A DNA stretch of 64,000 nucleotides, taken from the NCBI GenBank assembly GCA_016647705.1, contig CM028328.1, forward strand, positions 48,168,647-48,232,646. The letters run 5' to 3'. A program made the position numbers and the translations under genes. The notes under the pieces were generated by a model, which saw only the letters and a list, made by a program, of their open reading frames with translations, made no database searches and had not been told where the DNA came from. This DNA is from Eucommia ulmoides. Its lineage: Eukaryota; Streptophyta; Magnoliopsida; Garryales; Eucommiaceae. Positions within the stretch are counted from its first letter, which is position 1. Every line of letters begins with the position of its first letter. Below are positions 45,594-57,709 of this stretch, piece after piece.

Positions 45594-47048
45594 TCTACGT
45601 ATCTCAGATAACTAAGAATCAGGTCGGCATGTAGTTCGCCGCACATGGTTGGGCCTTAAGTTTGTCAACCGAACCCATAAGGGTTTCTTACGTATCTTGG
45701 GGTCTACCAAGAATCAAGCTAACACGTAGTTCTTGTGGCCTTGATGAGTTTAAATTTGTCAACTGAACCCGAGAGAGTTTCCTACGTTTCCTGAGAGTTA
45801 TTGAGAATCAGGCTAACACGTAGTTCCCAATGTCTTTTGGTTTAGTTAGATTAGTTAAGTTCACTATTATTAAAGAATTTTATTTGTCATTGTGAGATGA
45901 AATGGACACTGTTTCCATCAGGAAAACATGAACAGGATGAAATATGCCCCAGTTATAGACTAGGGCGACGACTGGATAAGTTATGTTGGGGAATCTAATC
46001 CGACACTTCCTATCGTGTCATTCATGATTATTGATAGTGTAAAGTGTGCCCAAGTCTGCGGGCTGGGGAGGAATCTGATTAGCTACAAGATTGTGAAGCT
46101 AAATCGGTCTGTCTCGCTATATGTTGGGGTAATGAACTCGGGATTTTATTGATCAGATCCCAGAATATACCTGGACGACTTGTTTATTATTATTTTATTT
46201 TATTGTACTATAAGGTTTAATCTTTCTGGGAGTTGATCTATTGGTATATCATGCCGTTTATGTAATTTTCTAACTAGGATTCGATTGGTAAAATTTAGCT
46301 GTCAGTTTTGCTTTGTCGTAAAACGAATCGATTCGATCACAATTTAACTCTTTTTGATTTAATGTTCTTTCGATTTGACGTTAGTCAAGATTTGACGCTT
46401 GCTTTTCTAGGACTTATGACAACGTGACTCGAAGCCTCGTATTGATGCATAAGACATGAACTCAGGCACATCTTTCAATACATCACACACCTTGAGGTAA
46501 ATTTCATTCTCATTTTTCCATGCATAAATTAGCTTGAAAATAAAAAAAATTAAATCGGGAAAAAATCGTTTTTAACCAAAAGAGGGTCCATGGACAATTT
46601 TTGCATCCCTGTTGATTGACCCATGTGCAGATATGTCTTTCTATATAAGAAAGCCTAGTGGCCTGTCTGATGTTTAGGGAAACAGAAACAAAATCGAGAA
46701 TTGGGACAGTAGCTTCGGCGAAACTCTTGAGCTTTCTCGCTTCCTTCTTGATTTTCTCCTATTTTTGATCTGTTAAAAGGTATATGCATGTCGTGAAGAT
46801 CGTTTTCCACATGTTTTTCCTATGAAATGGTTGCACTTATCACCGTAAACTAGGGTTTTATCATTTTCGAAAAACACTATTTTCTCTTCAAAACTTACGT
46901 GATGATTTTTCATTTTGAGTTTGTATATCACATGAAATGCATGATTTTGACCTTATTTCATGATTTAGACTAGGAATAGGTAGTGTTTTTCTCTAGCCCA
47001 AGTAAAGTGGGGATTTTTGTTATTTTTGTTAATTCTCATCAATTCAAT
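45594..47048. other. Substrate M, right segment
   Basis: Continues the sequence interrupted at 17951. It has minisatellite-2 units (GGGTTTCTTACGTATCTTGG, AATCAAGCTAACACGTAGTT) to about 45840 and hairpin motifs at 45946-45966 and 46048-46068. CTATATAAG (46641-46649) lies before a purine-rich leader, suggesting a promoter. No open frame resembles a protein. Taken with 1-3258 and 17658-17951 it makes about 5 kb of one original sequence, perhaps a large LTR, but I see neither of its ends. Confidence 0.6.
46641..46649 (+). promoter_or_regulatory. Possible TATA box in substrate M
   Basis: CTATATAAG followed 30-40 bp later by GGGAAACAGAAACAAAATCG and a C/T-rich stretch (CTTTCTCGCTTCCTTCTTG). The arrangement is that of a plant core promoter and leader. 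It has no recognisable downstream gene. Confidence 0.35.
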
Positions 47049-48642
47049 TGTTCGCCCAGAGATTGATCTAAGAGGGGGGCGAGGTGAATTGGATCTATAA
47101 AGTTTTTTTTGTAAAATCTTTCAACTAAAATCTAAAATCATACTTGTTAGTTCTTGTGATTGTTTGTGTAGCGGAATATTCAATCAAATCAAAATAATCA
47201 AAGTAAAGAGTAAGGGATAGAGACAATTAAACCACAAGACACCAGAGATTTATAGTAGTTCGACAAACCCTTTTTGCCTACTGTACTCCTTCACACTCCT
47301 GACGGAGAGTTCTAGTTCACTACTCCTTAATTTTTTTACGGGTGAAGATTAAACCTTTTACAATCTTCTTACAGGTGAAGATCAAACTGTTTATGACATT
47401 TCAATATTCTTACAGGTGAAGAGAAACCTTTCACAATCTTCTTACGAGTGAAGATTAAACCTTTCAACGTGATCTTCCTTCCGGTGAGATCGATCCGTCA
47501 GCACCAAAGGCGCCTCCTTTGGTATATTTCAACTTCTTCACAAGCTGATTTTTGATGAAGTGATGTTGAGTATCTTCCTTGATTGGATGTTCCTATGAAG
47601 TACAATATCCCGATACAATACTCGAAATAGTTTTGTAATCTAACTTACAAAACTGACCTTGGAGTTCTAAACACTCTTTATAAAGATTACAATATTTTGA
47701 CTCACTAGTGTTTAGAGCTTCTCACAAATATCACTCTAGAAATGATAAATCAACTTTAGGTACAAGAGTGACCACACAAGAAGTGTAAGAATAAGGATAA
47801 AAAATATGAAGTAAAGGAATATCACATTGTAGTATAACTCTTTGAAGCTATTCGGTGTGATTGATCTCTGTAGCTCACTTAATTGATTCACTTAGTTGAT
47901 TCTTCCAGCAATCTTTCTCCTTTTATATATGTAGAGAAGTGTATAGAGGATATCACAATTGGAGAGTTAAGAGCAAATGACTTTTAGTGAGCTCTCTTCA
48001 AAATGTCAAGACAAGGATTCCTCTCTACTTTCATTCTCTGCAGATTTGTCAAGATCCCATCTAGTTTTCCTAACCCCAAAAATGCTAGATATGTTTTTTT
48101 TTTTTTCTTGATGATAGTGGGAAAATGCAGCAAGTATTCAAATATATATATGATGGAGTATGGTGTAGATCATTATTACATCTAAACAAATATTGGTGGA
48201 GTTCTTCGAAGGTGGTTGATGATATTTTAAAGCATAGCTCTTCCAATTTGAAATATAATCAAGATAATAAAGGATGTGGTTGGCATGGGACAAGATAATG
48301 TAGACCATAACTTGGCTATCCTATGATAAAGTATGGATGGATTTAATACTCAACCACTTGCCCATGTTTATCATGATAATGTATTTCATGTGTATAATAT
48401 TAGGACCACGAATTTATACATCAAATACATGATGTATAACCAAATTTATACATGGATACAACATATTTGATTATTTATAAGGAATCAAAACATGTTCCAA
48501 CACGTAATCACATTTTGCATAAAAAAACAGAATTTATAGAGTAGTTCAACCAATTTGTCGATGAAATTTTCATATAATATTATGCATACCAATCAAGCAC
48601 ATATATATCATGTATACACATTATATAAGCACATAAAAAATA
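47049..48642 (-). mobile_element. Ty1/copia-type LTR fragment
   Basis: The plus-strand left end is TGTTCGCCCAGAGATTGATC followed by TAAGAGGGGGGCGAGGTGAA. In element sense this is the AATTCACC...CCCCCTCTTA terminus typical of many plant copia LTR 3' ends. A stretch with AGAGATTTATAGTAGTTCGA (47247-47266) and four units of CTTACAGGTGAAGAT-type repeats (47320-47470) follow. The right limit is not definable and no primer site sits at the left end. It may be a solo or 3' LTR cut by G. Confidence 0.55.
47320..47470. repeat. Short tandem repeat (about 35-50 bp)
   Basis: Four irregular copies of TTCTTACAGGTGAAGATTAA followed by ACCTTTTACAATC, each with substitutions. It lies inside the copia-type LTR fragment. 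Confidence 0.7.
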
Positions 48643-50193
48643 ATAATTGAGCAATGAGAACAAGATTTTATATGTAAAACCGATTTTGAGTTTATGACCA
48701 AAAATGTGTGAAATGTGTTCTTAAACCTTTGAAATGGTTTTGATCCAATTGATTCAATGCAATGATAATTTGATCAAATTGAATGTTTTTCATGATACTA
48801 TACATCTTAAATAAGGTATAAAAATATTAAATCCTCATTAAGAGAAAGTTATGATTGATCAAAGATTAGACCGAAAACAGAGTAGAAGAGAGAAAACCTA
48901 CTAACTTTTTGTTAAAAAAGCTACTTTGGAAATTAAGGACATATCCAAATAATTTTTATTAGGTATATAATTAAATTTAATTGAGTTAGCCTTACATATA
49001 AAAAAGAATCACCTCATTTGGACTCTAAATGTATGAGATGTGGCCATTTGAGTAAACAAAGGTTTGTGCAAATTTTTCTACTGGAAGCTACTGACCGAAT
49101 ATTTTGCCAAAATATAGTCCACTACTTGTGTTGTAACTTCAGTGCAAGTGTCATTTTCGTCTGTTCTTGGCTTTTGACCTCGGTCTATGACCGTTACTAT
49201 TTAAAACACTTTTAGAACATTATTTCAATGATATTTGAAGTGTTTTCATATTGAGATCATGCAATGTACTATATGATCCCATTAAAGGCAAATTTAAGCA
49301 TATTTATGATCAAGAAGTGAATATTTCACATTAGCATGATATGATCAAACTGATGACATGTATTGTGATATATAAGTATATTAGACATGTTAAGATTGAG
49401 ATATCACAATTTTATACATATATTGATCATGATAAGCACATTGAGCATATTGAACAAGTAATGTATGGAAGGTATGTGTTGAACACATTATATCATAATA
49501 TAAACATATAATTGATCATATTAAATCAAGTGTATCCTGATGTTATTATATAAAGAGCATATTAAGTATGTTAGATCAAGCAATGCATACAATATAACTT
49601 ATGATCACATTGAAAACAAGGTTTCTCATATCAAGCATATTGTGATCAAGATGTGAATTGACAAATAATCATGTATTGGACAATCCAATCACATGTATCA
49701 TGATATAATCAAATAATGAATATATTCAATTCATAATATCATAAATATATGCACTCTCGATGTGTGTGTATGTGTGCATCCTAAGAAGGCAAAGTATATA
49801 ATCTCTTCAAAAGTAACATCCTATAGACTTAACCTTATAGATTTAATCTTACCTAAGTCTTGTACTCTTGATATTGAGATTATACCTACATTTCTAACTT
49901 AAAATTCCATAGTGGTTAGCATATATAATCAATAAATTAATCTTAACACCTGCACTTAAGATATCACATTGGTTAATACACTCAAGGTACGATTCAATTT
50001 AATGTATATTGGAACATATAATTTGTGTCTAATATTATTGATGTGATATCATCATATCACTAATATTTGACATCATCACAACACATATTGTGACATCATC
50101 AAAATACATATAGCTCTAATATTGACATCATCACAACACATATTGTGACATCATCAAAACACATATATTAACATCATCAAATTACATATAGAA
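48643..50193 (-). repeat. 3' LTR of element G
   Basis: Left limit set by homology to 54646-54795 and right limit by the polypurine tract. Near the right end are four irregular copies of TGACATCATCA(A/C)AACACATAT (50048-50185). Confidence 0.55.
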
Positions 50194-50216
50194 ACAATTT
50201 TCCCTTTTTGACGATG

Positions 50217-53200
50217 GAAACACTTTGATAGATTGTCGCACAAATTATATGAACAAGTTTCCCCTAAATATATGCACTATAAAAAAATATCAATTTAAGC
50301 ATATATGCATATTCAATCCATATATCTCTTCTCATTTGACATCATGAAAAATATTATAAATTTATGAGCATGATAGGGTTTGGAAATAGGATTAGGAGTA
50401 AAACAAAGCATATAAATTGTTGTTAAGAATATAATAATTGTTTGATAAAAATAAATCAATTAACCATATCCATTGATAGCACTCCGATATTTAATAAAAT
50501 ATCAATAAGTTCAAGAAAATAAGTGAGCATCAGATATAAAGTTTATCCAATTTGGATTAAGCTCCTCCTGAATCTAGCACACTGTATTTCAACCATGTAA
50601 AAAACATCTCAAGTAATGTAGTGATACCAATGAGATTTTGTATTAAATCAATTTACTCCTTAAACAAATAATTATTGAAGCATGAAAATAAAATAAATAG
50701 GGTAATACCCTTTTTTTCAAATATCAATTTGTTGAAATTAATGGAGTTTAGAAAAATAATTCACGTTTTCAATATCAATGTCACTTTCAATAAAAATACA
50801 CGAATGAATAAGATATAACACATAAATAATGCAGTCATGTTAAAATAATCTCCCCTTAGCCAGATAAAAAAAAAATAACATATCAAAGCCAATCAAATAT
50901 TTTGATTTGAATTTATAATCATTTAAGAACAACGGGGGTGTAAGTGCTAATAAATAACTTATCAATTTAAGATCAAGCACCAAACAACTCAAGAGACCAA
51001 TTTTGTACTAGAATAAATTATTTCAACAATTATAATGCATAATACCAATTGGATATCTATTGTTCCATCCTATTCTCAAATAAATCATGTGTATCAAACA
51101 CTAATTATTTCAATCAATTTGGCATGATATATCATAGTCCAAGTATATACCAATTATATCATTTAAGCACAATGGAATAAATCACCAAAACATGTATTTT
51201 CAAAATATCAAGAAGATTCTATGCAAAGGAGAACACCCCTAATTAAATATGTAAAATATATCAACTCAAGGTATATGAACATATAGTACAATATTACAGC
51301 GAGGATTAAATGAGTTCATGAACATGATGATATTATTATTAAGAACTATGTTCATCCAATGTAATTTTTCTATCATCGTATGAGTAATCAAACAATAATT
51401 CTATATATACTCCAATAATTCGATTATAAGCATCAAAACAAGAGTTAATCACATAAGTTTCAAGCATATCATCTTATCATACCATATCATTAAGAATAAA
51501 CATATATAGTGATACCAATGGCAAGATGAACTAATGCAATTAGTCAAAAGAAAATGTTCAAGCAAAATAATTTTACATGTGACATATAAATATTTCAGTA
51601 TTCTGGATTTTCATATGAATTTCACCAACTATAAGATAGTCACATTATATCCAAAAATATATTGGCGAATTCACAATCCATTTTCAATATCCATATGTGA
51701 CAACATGATTTTAAGCATGTTCAACAAAAATTTCATGTCATAAAGATAATCATTCAATCATATAAGGATATTGTTAATATGGTAATGTTATTATTAGTAA
51801 ATAGGCAATCATAAATAAATATCATCGATAAAGACTAGAAGACTGTTCTACTAGGATGAACTTTATTACCGTCGAATTGAATGACAATTCAACTCCATCA
51901 TCTATTGAAGTTCTTGAGAGTTGCAACAATCTACGAATCTTCCTAGTCATTGACAAGGAGGAATAAAACCTTTATAACATACACTCTTGAAACATACTTG
52001 TCAAAAAGATAATCAATAATAGCTTATATATCAAAGTATGAATTTAACAATAGTTATCAATGATAATATATTCCTTAATATTGATAAATATCATATATTC
52101 AATACATCACATATATTTCATGCAATTAATAAATAATGAATCAAGTATCATATGCATGAATTCATAATTTTTCAGATGTGACAATTGTGTGAAAGATAGA
52201 TCTTTAAAATCAAAGCCAAAGTCAACAAACATGAGTTATAAGTTGAATTTTGAATACTACTAACTCAAATTGTCAAATTGAGATTCAAAACTCATTATGG
52301 AAAAATACATACATTTAAAATATAATTAATGAGATATTAAAGTCTTTAAATATTAAACCAACTCATTTAATTATAAGTTGTAGCATTTATCATAGTGTAC
52401 AAGTGGAGAAAAAAAAATACTACAACTCAACATAAACTAGATTTGTCCATAGTAGGATCTTATCAATTAAATTGATGCTAACTAAATCCAAATAGTTATA
52501 TAATATTTTTAATATGTTTATACATTTCAAATAATGCATTTAAGTCATTGGTTGACCATTTGGAGCAATACAATCAAATTTAAAGAAAATGCAATAATGT
52601 TGTCAAACAAATTCTTGGTGAAAAAATATTCCGGATGCATTATGATTAAACTAATCTTGATTTATACCAAATAAAACTTTAAAGATGTTTTATACACCTT
52701 TATTATTGTCCAAAACCACATAAACAATTTTAGATCAATCCGATAAGTAGAATAAAAGTTATAGTAAAAACGGTTTAGGTCGTCAAAAATTGTAGTCGGA
52801 TTTTTCCGTTACCTCTCAAATATTATTGACCAATTTTACCAAAAACTCATCAATTTTAAGGTGTTTAAGAATATGTGAACATATATATCAATTAAAACAC
52901 TTAATTTGATTCAACAAAAATTTAATTTGAACCACAAAAATATAGTAGCAATTGAATCACATATTAGCAAATAATAATGTCCAAGTCTAATGCATGTAAG
53001 TTTAGATATAAGCGAATGCAAGCAACGTAACTATAAATGATTAATGCATGTTTGTACATATAAAGTTATTACTATATAAAACATATATCATAGAATAATG
53101 ATAAACTATCTTGTGAATCTTAAAGAATCACCATATTATGTTTCTTAAGATAATCAAAATAATTATTAAGGAATATGTCTAAGAAATACATACCGACTTA

Positions 53201-53390
53201 TTTAATTAACAAGTCGAGCATCTAATGTTTTTAAAAAAATTATAAATTTAGGAGTACGAAAGTTAGATGTACCTTCATTTCCCGTTGTAATGGATTTACC
53301 TTTACGAACATAGGCATTGGTATTGGTTCTTGGTTTGGATACATTTTTTGGTTCAACATTCACGTATCCTCCAAACCTCATATAGTTGAA
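50217..53390 (-). other. Internal non-coding region of element G
   Basis: Very AT-rich. I translated the promising stretches mentally on both strands and found no protease, integrase, RT or RNase H motif. ORFs of 60-70 codons here are chance. It may be decayed pol beyond recognition or a replacement sequence as in non-autonomous elements. Confidence 0.5.
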
Positions 53391-53399
53391 GTTCTTAGT

Positions 53400-54450
53400 T
53401 GATCGAATATTTAATGTTCATTGTTGAACTTATTTTTTCCATTAAGCTCATTTTTCACAATATGTGGAAACTTAGATTCCACTTTGGATGGCCTCTTCAG
53501 TTTAGATGTTTTATTCTTGACTTCATTGCGATTTCTACTCACAATGGTATAAATTTCTACAATATTACACTTTGTATCCCCTTTCATTATCCATATCATT
53601 TTGGATCCATTTTTGTTAGTCTCAAAGTTATATTTCTGATAATAACATGGGAACTTATAATGACCAATCTTATTAAAATAATAACATTTATATTTCGAAT
53701 GATCATTATTTTTTCCTATATGATGATTAGCATGTGATATAGATAATTCTTGATTTTTTCACAAAACTAATCTATCATTGACAATATGATAAGAAGGATT
53801 AGAAGATGAGGCACAATATCTATTGTAATTCTTAATTATCTTAGAATCAAAATCTTTATGTTTTTCAACAATAGATTTAAGTTTCGATTTTGATTTCTCG
53901 ATATCTTTCTTGAAATCTTCAAAATTTATTTCCAAATGAGATTTATTTGAAGTGACATTTTCAAAATCATTTTAAAAAAGATTTATAATCACTTTCGAAA
54001 AATTGTATTTTCGATGAAAGATTTTCTTTTTCAAGTTTAGAATTATTAATATCTTCATTTATCCATTTCCAGAGTTCTAAAACTTGCAATATTATCCTTT
54101 AGGCTATTTATATCATTTTTCAAAAAATCATTTTAATTATCAAAATATTTAACTTTATCAATCAAATTGTTTATGTCCAAGACAACATCACAAAACTCTT
54201 TTATTTCTAAATAACTTTCCAAAAGATATAATCTTGAATTTTTGAAAACATTTTCCTTATTTTCAAACAAATTAATTTTTCTTTTCAATTTAAAATTATT
54301 TTTAGAAAAATATTGAATAAGACATAATAATTTATCAATTGCAACATTTGTTATTTCATCATCATCATCATAATTATTATCTCTACCACTAGTACTACAA
54401 AATCTATCATTTTCTATATCATTGATTATAGGTCTTTCAAAGTTAGAATT
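53400..54450 (-). pseudogene. Gag remnant of element G (coiled coil plus zinc knuckle)
   Basis: Minus strand. From about 54440 down to 53750 there is a frame with charged heptad-like segments (FSKNNFKLKRKINLFENKE near 54300) broken by many stops. Then comes CYYFNKIGHYKFPC (53686-53645), a CCHC knuckle whose second Cys has become Phe. A Lys-rich tail ends at 53411. Domain order and spacing match the gag of element D, so the two elements are probably relatives. Strongly decayed. Confidence 0.6.
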
Positions 54451-54621
54451 CTCAATAAGAATAGAAGATGTAAAAGATTGTACCCTGAATCAAAGTTGTT
54501 TGGTTGATTTTCCACCTTTGACACATTCCCGTTGTAGTTGTCCATCGTATATATTTCTTGTGCACAACGAGGTAAAAAATATTTTTGGTCTTTTCTACAA
54601 AGTGGTTAAGCTCGATCCCGT

Positions 54622-54642
54622 AGGCTGAGCTTTGATATCAAA
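54622..54642 (-). other. Primer-binding site of element G
   Basis: Element sense: about four bases after the LTR comes TGATATCAAAGCTCAGCC, close to the initiator-methionine-type site TGGTATCAGAGC of copia elements. Confidence 0.6.
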
Positions 54643-54795
54643 ATATGAATTGAGCAATGAGAACAAGATTTGATATGTAAAACCGATTTTTCGCATATGA
54701 CCAAAATGCTGTGAAATGTGTTCTTAAAACTTTGAAACGGTTTTGTTCCAATTAATTCAATCCAATGATGATTTCATCAAATTGAATGCTTTTCA

Positions 54796-56361
54796 AGGGA
54801 AAAACCACTTAGTTTCTTCGATTGAACTTAGAACTTGCACGCGCTTACTTCTTGTTTGTTGATGTTTATTCATTTTTAGTTTAGTAGTTAGTCAATTAGT
54901 ATAGCTAGTTTAATTTAGTATTAGGGTGTTTTGCTCGAGGACTAGTAAAATTTCAAATTTGGGGGTATTTGATAGGATGAAAATATCTATCTACTTCTAA
55001 GCCGAATTTGGTAGTTTTTTAGTGTATTATTAATCATTAATTGTGTTTTAGTTTGTTTTTATGTAAATCAGGTGTAAGAACGTGAACAAGTAATAAACGA
55101 GTGAAACGGTGGGAAAACGGCAAAGAAATGATGAAAAATATAAGGTTTCAAGACAACAAGCCACCGCCGCGGCAGTGAAAATACAGAGAAGGCTTAAATT
55201 TGCACAAGTCCTACCGTTACAGCGATGGAGATATAGGGAGAATTGTGAAGAGCTCACCGCCGCGCGGTAAAAGATCAAAAATATTAGGGCTCGGCCCACC
55301 GCCACAGTGGTAAACTTGCCGACATGCCCACTACCGCGGCGGTCACTCTGTAACAGAAAAAAGAAGAATATATTTTCAGATATTTTCAACCCTTGTACTT
55401 AATGCCTTTGTTCCCACAATTGTCAAGAATGTTCCTAACATTAGACACTTGATCTTGGTCCATCCATAAAGAGCTCAAAGAGGAGATTCACATTAAAGAG
55501 AAGAGGAAACACTTCGGATTGATCTTTGGTGACAGTGGACCGCTCCACTTTAAGATTTGATCTTTTTTTTTTTTTTTTCTATCTTCGTAAATTAACGTTT
55601 TATTGTGAAGGATTATGAATCCCTCTTGTTTGATTATTTCAATGGATAAGATCATGGTAGGCTAGATAAATATTATCTAAGGACTGATATAGTTCATGTA
55701 AATACTTGTTTGGCTGAATATATGTTACTTTAATGGTTGTTTGTCTAAATCCGATTGTGTTTACCATTTTATTACAATTTTAATATTCTTGTCAAGATAT
55801 TAGGGTTGGTTTTGAGAATACGAGGTTTGACACTCAGGAGAGGTAACCACGTATTCGGACTAGGTTTAAACACATCGTGACGTTTTAATGACCTGGGAGG
55901 GCAAAGTGTGCAATCCATGGTGTTGGGTCAAGACTCATGTGACTATATGTTCGAAAATACGTTCGAGAAGGACTTAGGGGTCAACATGAAGTCACATATT
56001 CATTCACTAAACACTTAGGAGAAGGAGTGAATGAGTTTAAGATGCAAAGATTGTCGGATAGGATAAACACCGTTATTGTTAACTAAATGAAGTCAAACAT
56101 GTTTTAAGTGAATGAAATCAATCCCTAGGTAATCAACTTAATTAGAATTAACCCAATAGTATTAGTTTAAATTAGTTGTAATTAAAATTCAAAATATTCT
56201 TGAAAATTGGAGATAATATAAGACTATGCTAATTACAGTATTCAATTGTTCAAACACGTTTCCGAGTGGAACGATATCCGATCTTAAAGATCCATTCTAC
56301 TAAAACTTGACCTCGTGCACTTGCGAGTAAGTCAAACGTGAGCGTAGAAAAGTCGCGTCCA
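54796..56361 (+). mobile_element. Element H: 3' end of an Athila-like element
   Basis: Plus strand. 54796-54969 is the end of an internal region (GTTTTGCTCGAGGACTAG, then a polypurine tract TTTGGGGGTATT), followed by an LTR 54970-56361 (TGATAGGATGAAAATATC to AAGTCGCGTCCA). Its 3' terminus matches solo LTR E, so H and E are one family. Boxes with CG-rich cores (CACCGCCGCGGCAGTG at 55162-55177, and others to 55345) are present. The left part is lost at the junction with G. Confidence 0.82.
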
Positions 56362-56708
56362 CTTCTGGCGGGTGACCGCTGTAGTGGTGGATTCACCTTT
56401 GTAGCGGTAGAGAGTTAATCAATTGTCTGCATTTTGACCGCTACAGCGGTAGAGCTTTCAACAACTCTTTGTATTTTCACTGGTGCAATGGCGGATGTAG
56501 GTTCTGAATATTTTCCGTTTTGCTCTTTTTCTCCACCGTTCTTCCACCGACTTGCTCGGTTATGGATCGTTTTCGTCCCTTTTCGCCCCAAACACCTGAT
56601 TTATAACAAAATAAATAAAAATGTATTAAAACATATTAAAATGCTATAAAAACTACTTGAAAACTACCAAAATCGGCTTGGAAATAAATAGATAAATTAC
56701 ACCTATTA
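56362..56708 (-). mobile_element. LTR fragment J (5' part, Athila-type)
   Basis: Minus-orientation first 350 bp of an LTR. The right end is ACACCTATTA (TATCA with a mutation), with an inverted repeat ACCGCT-AC-AGCGGT at 56437-56450 and TGTAGCGGTAG near 56400. The left side is cut by H, which probably inserted into it. Confidence 0.7.
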
Positions 56709-57300
56709 ACGAACATTTGATTCAATGCCAAAACAAACTAAACTAACTTTAAATATACAATACTCCTCATGAAGATGAGGTCTTCCCTCAACAACCCCCT
56801 TCTTTGTCTTCATCTCAAAGGCCAAAATCTGAATCCCGATCCAAACCTCTTCTTTTTTTTATATTCTTTCTCTTTATATTTATCTCTGCCTCCGTCTACG
56901 ACAGAGCTCACGACAACGATTCTGATGCCGACTTCAATTTGGATGCAAATTCTCCAAAGCCTGGTCTTAGATCTTGACTGCTAATTCTCATGAGGATATG
57001 GTGTTTGATACTCGTTTTGATTGTGACTTTCGTCAGAGGGATATCACTCTATTTCTTGAAATATAGAGAAAGACAGATGATGAAGTTGAGAGAGGAAAGA
57101 CAAGAGAGAGGATGGAGCAGAGAGAGGAAAGAATAAAGATTCCTATAGATGATGCTGATGGTGAACTTCCCAAGATTAGCAATGTCGGATCTAGTAGTGA
57201 TGGAGCTAAGAGATAATAGAGTGAAGAATGAGGAAAATAATAATAATACAAAAAAAAAATTAAAAATTAAAAATTAAAAAAAAAAAAAAAGGTAAAAAGA
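56709..57300 (+). pseudogene. Possible decayed gene or retrocopy fragment with A-rich tail
   Basis: This stretch differs in composition from the flanking elements. From about 56985 a frame reads SHEDMVFDTRFDCDFRQRD and, after a TAG, KTDDEVERGKTRERMEQRE, then DDADGELPKISNVGSSSDG to a stop near 57216. An upstream frame near 56905 has RAHDNDSDADFNLDANSPKP. About 30 bp after the last stop comes an A-rich tract (57248-57290). Charged, low-bias residues look protein-like, but I recognise no family. It could be a processed retrocopy, an exon fragment, or chance. Confidence 0.3.
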
Positions 57301-57516
57301 TCATTATACCCCTTAAAAATTGTATGTGCAGTAAACATCATTACCTTTTCATCAGTTGGGATGGAAAATTTAACAAGATAACATTCTAAAATCACGTTCA
57401 TACTTAGAGGGTTTTAACTGAAACGCAATAAAGTTATTGGACTACATAGAAATGTATCAATAATTAGAGGGTCTAAAATAGAATTTGTGTTAACCATTAT
57501 TCTCTCTAATAAAAGA
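57301..57516. other. AT-rich spacer, no gene
   Basis: Contains CTAATTATTGATA-like low-complexity sequence and ends AAAGA (57512-57516), possibly the target duplication beside the short LTR of K. Nothing else recognised. Confidence 0.5.
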
Positions 57517-57693
57517 TGTTAGAATAATTGGGAAATAAAACATTGAAAATACATGAGATGATTGTATTGATATATGGCAAAGGTACGAATATGAATATGT
57601 ACAGAAGGTCGATATGTAGACAGTGACTAGGGTTTAACCTAGTGGGCCTAGGGTTTGACTTAATGAGCCAAGGCCCATATACATATATGAGCA
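57517..57693 (-). repeat. 3' LTR of copia element K
   Basis: A short (177-bp) LTR-like sequence. Its plus-strand start is TGTTAGAATAATTGGG and its end ATGAGCA. Directly inside is the polypurine tract, in element sense TTGAGGTTGAAGGGGA. Short LTRs of this kind are common in the Ale-like and related copia lineages. Confidence 0.6.
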
Positions 57694-57709
57694 TCCCCTT
57701 CAACCTCAA

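Larger units (their letters stand above)
48643..54795 (-). mobile_element. Element G: second pol-less copia-type element
   Basis: Minus orientation. The 3' LTR is about 48643-50193. The polypurine side TTTCCCTTTTTGACGATGG (50198-50216) is the reverse of a SIRE-like tract. The internal region runs to about 54640, with a gag remnant near its 5' end and a copia-type primer site beside a 5' LTR that is truncated after about 150 bp (54646-54795). The LTR identity is clear from matching GAGCAATGAGAACAAGAT at 48649 and 54652. No polymerase or integrase was recognised in 4.4 kb of very AT-rich internal sequence. Layout resembles D. Confidence 0.6.

Noticed and set aside
49018..51743. Small ORFs in the AT-rich interior of G
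   Set aside because: All are 60-70 codons, without homology, codon structure or conservation.
53399..53737. 112-codon hydrophobic plus-strand ORF
   Set aside because: The opposite strand encodes the zinc-knuckle part of G's gag. The hydrophobic residues are the antisense of Lys/Asn-rich codons.
57033..57251. Minus-strand hydrophobic ORF opposite the possible retrocopy
   Set aside because: Antisense of charged codons on the plus strand. No start context or domain.
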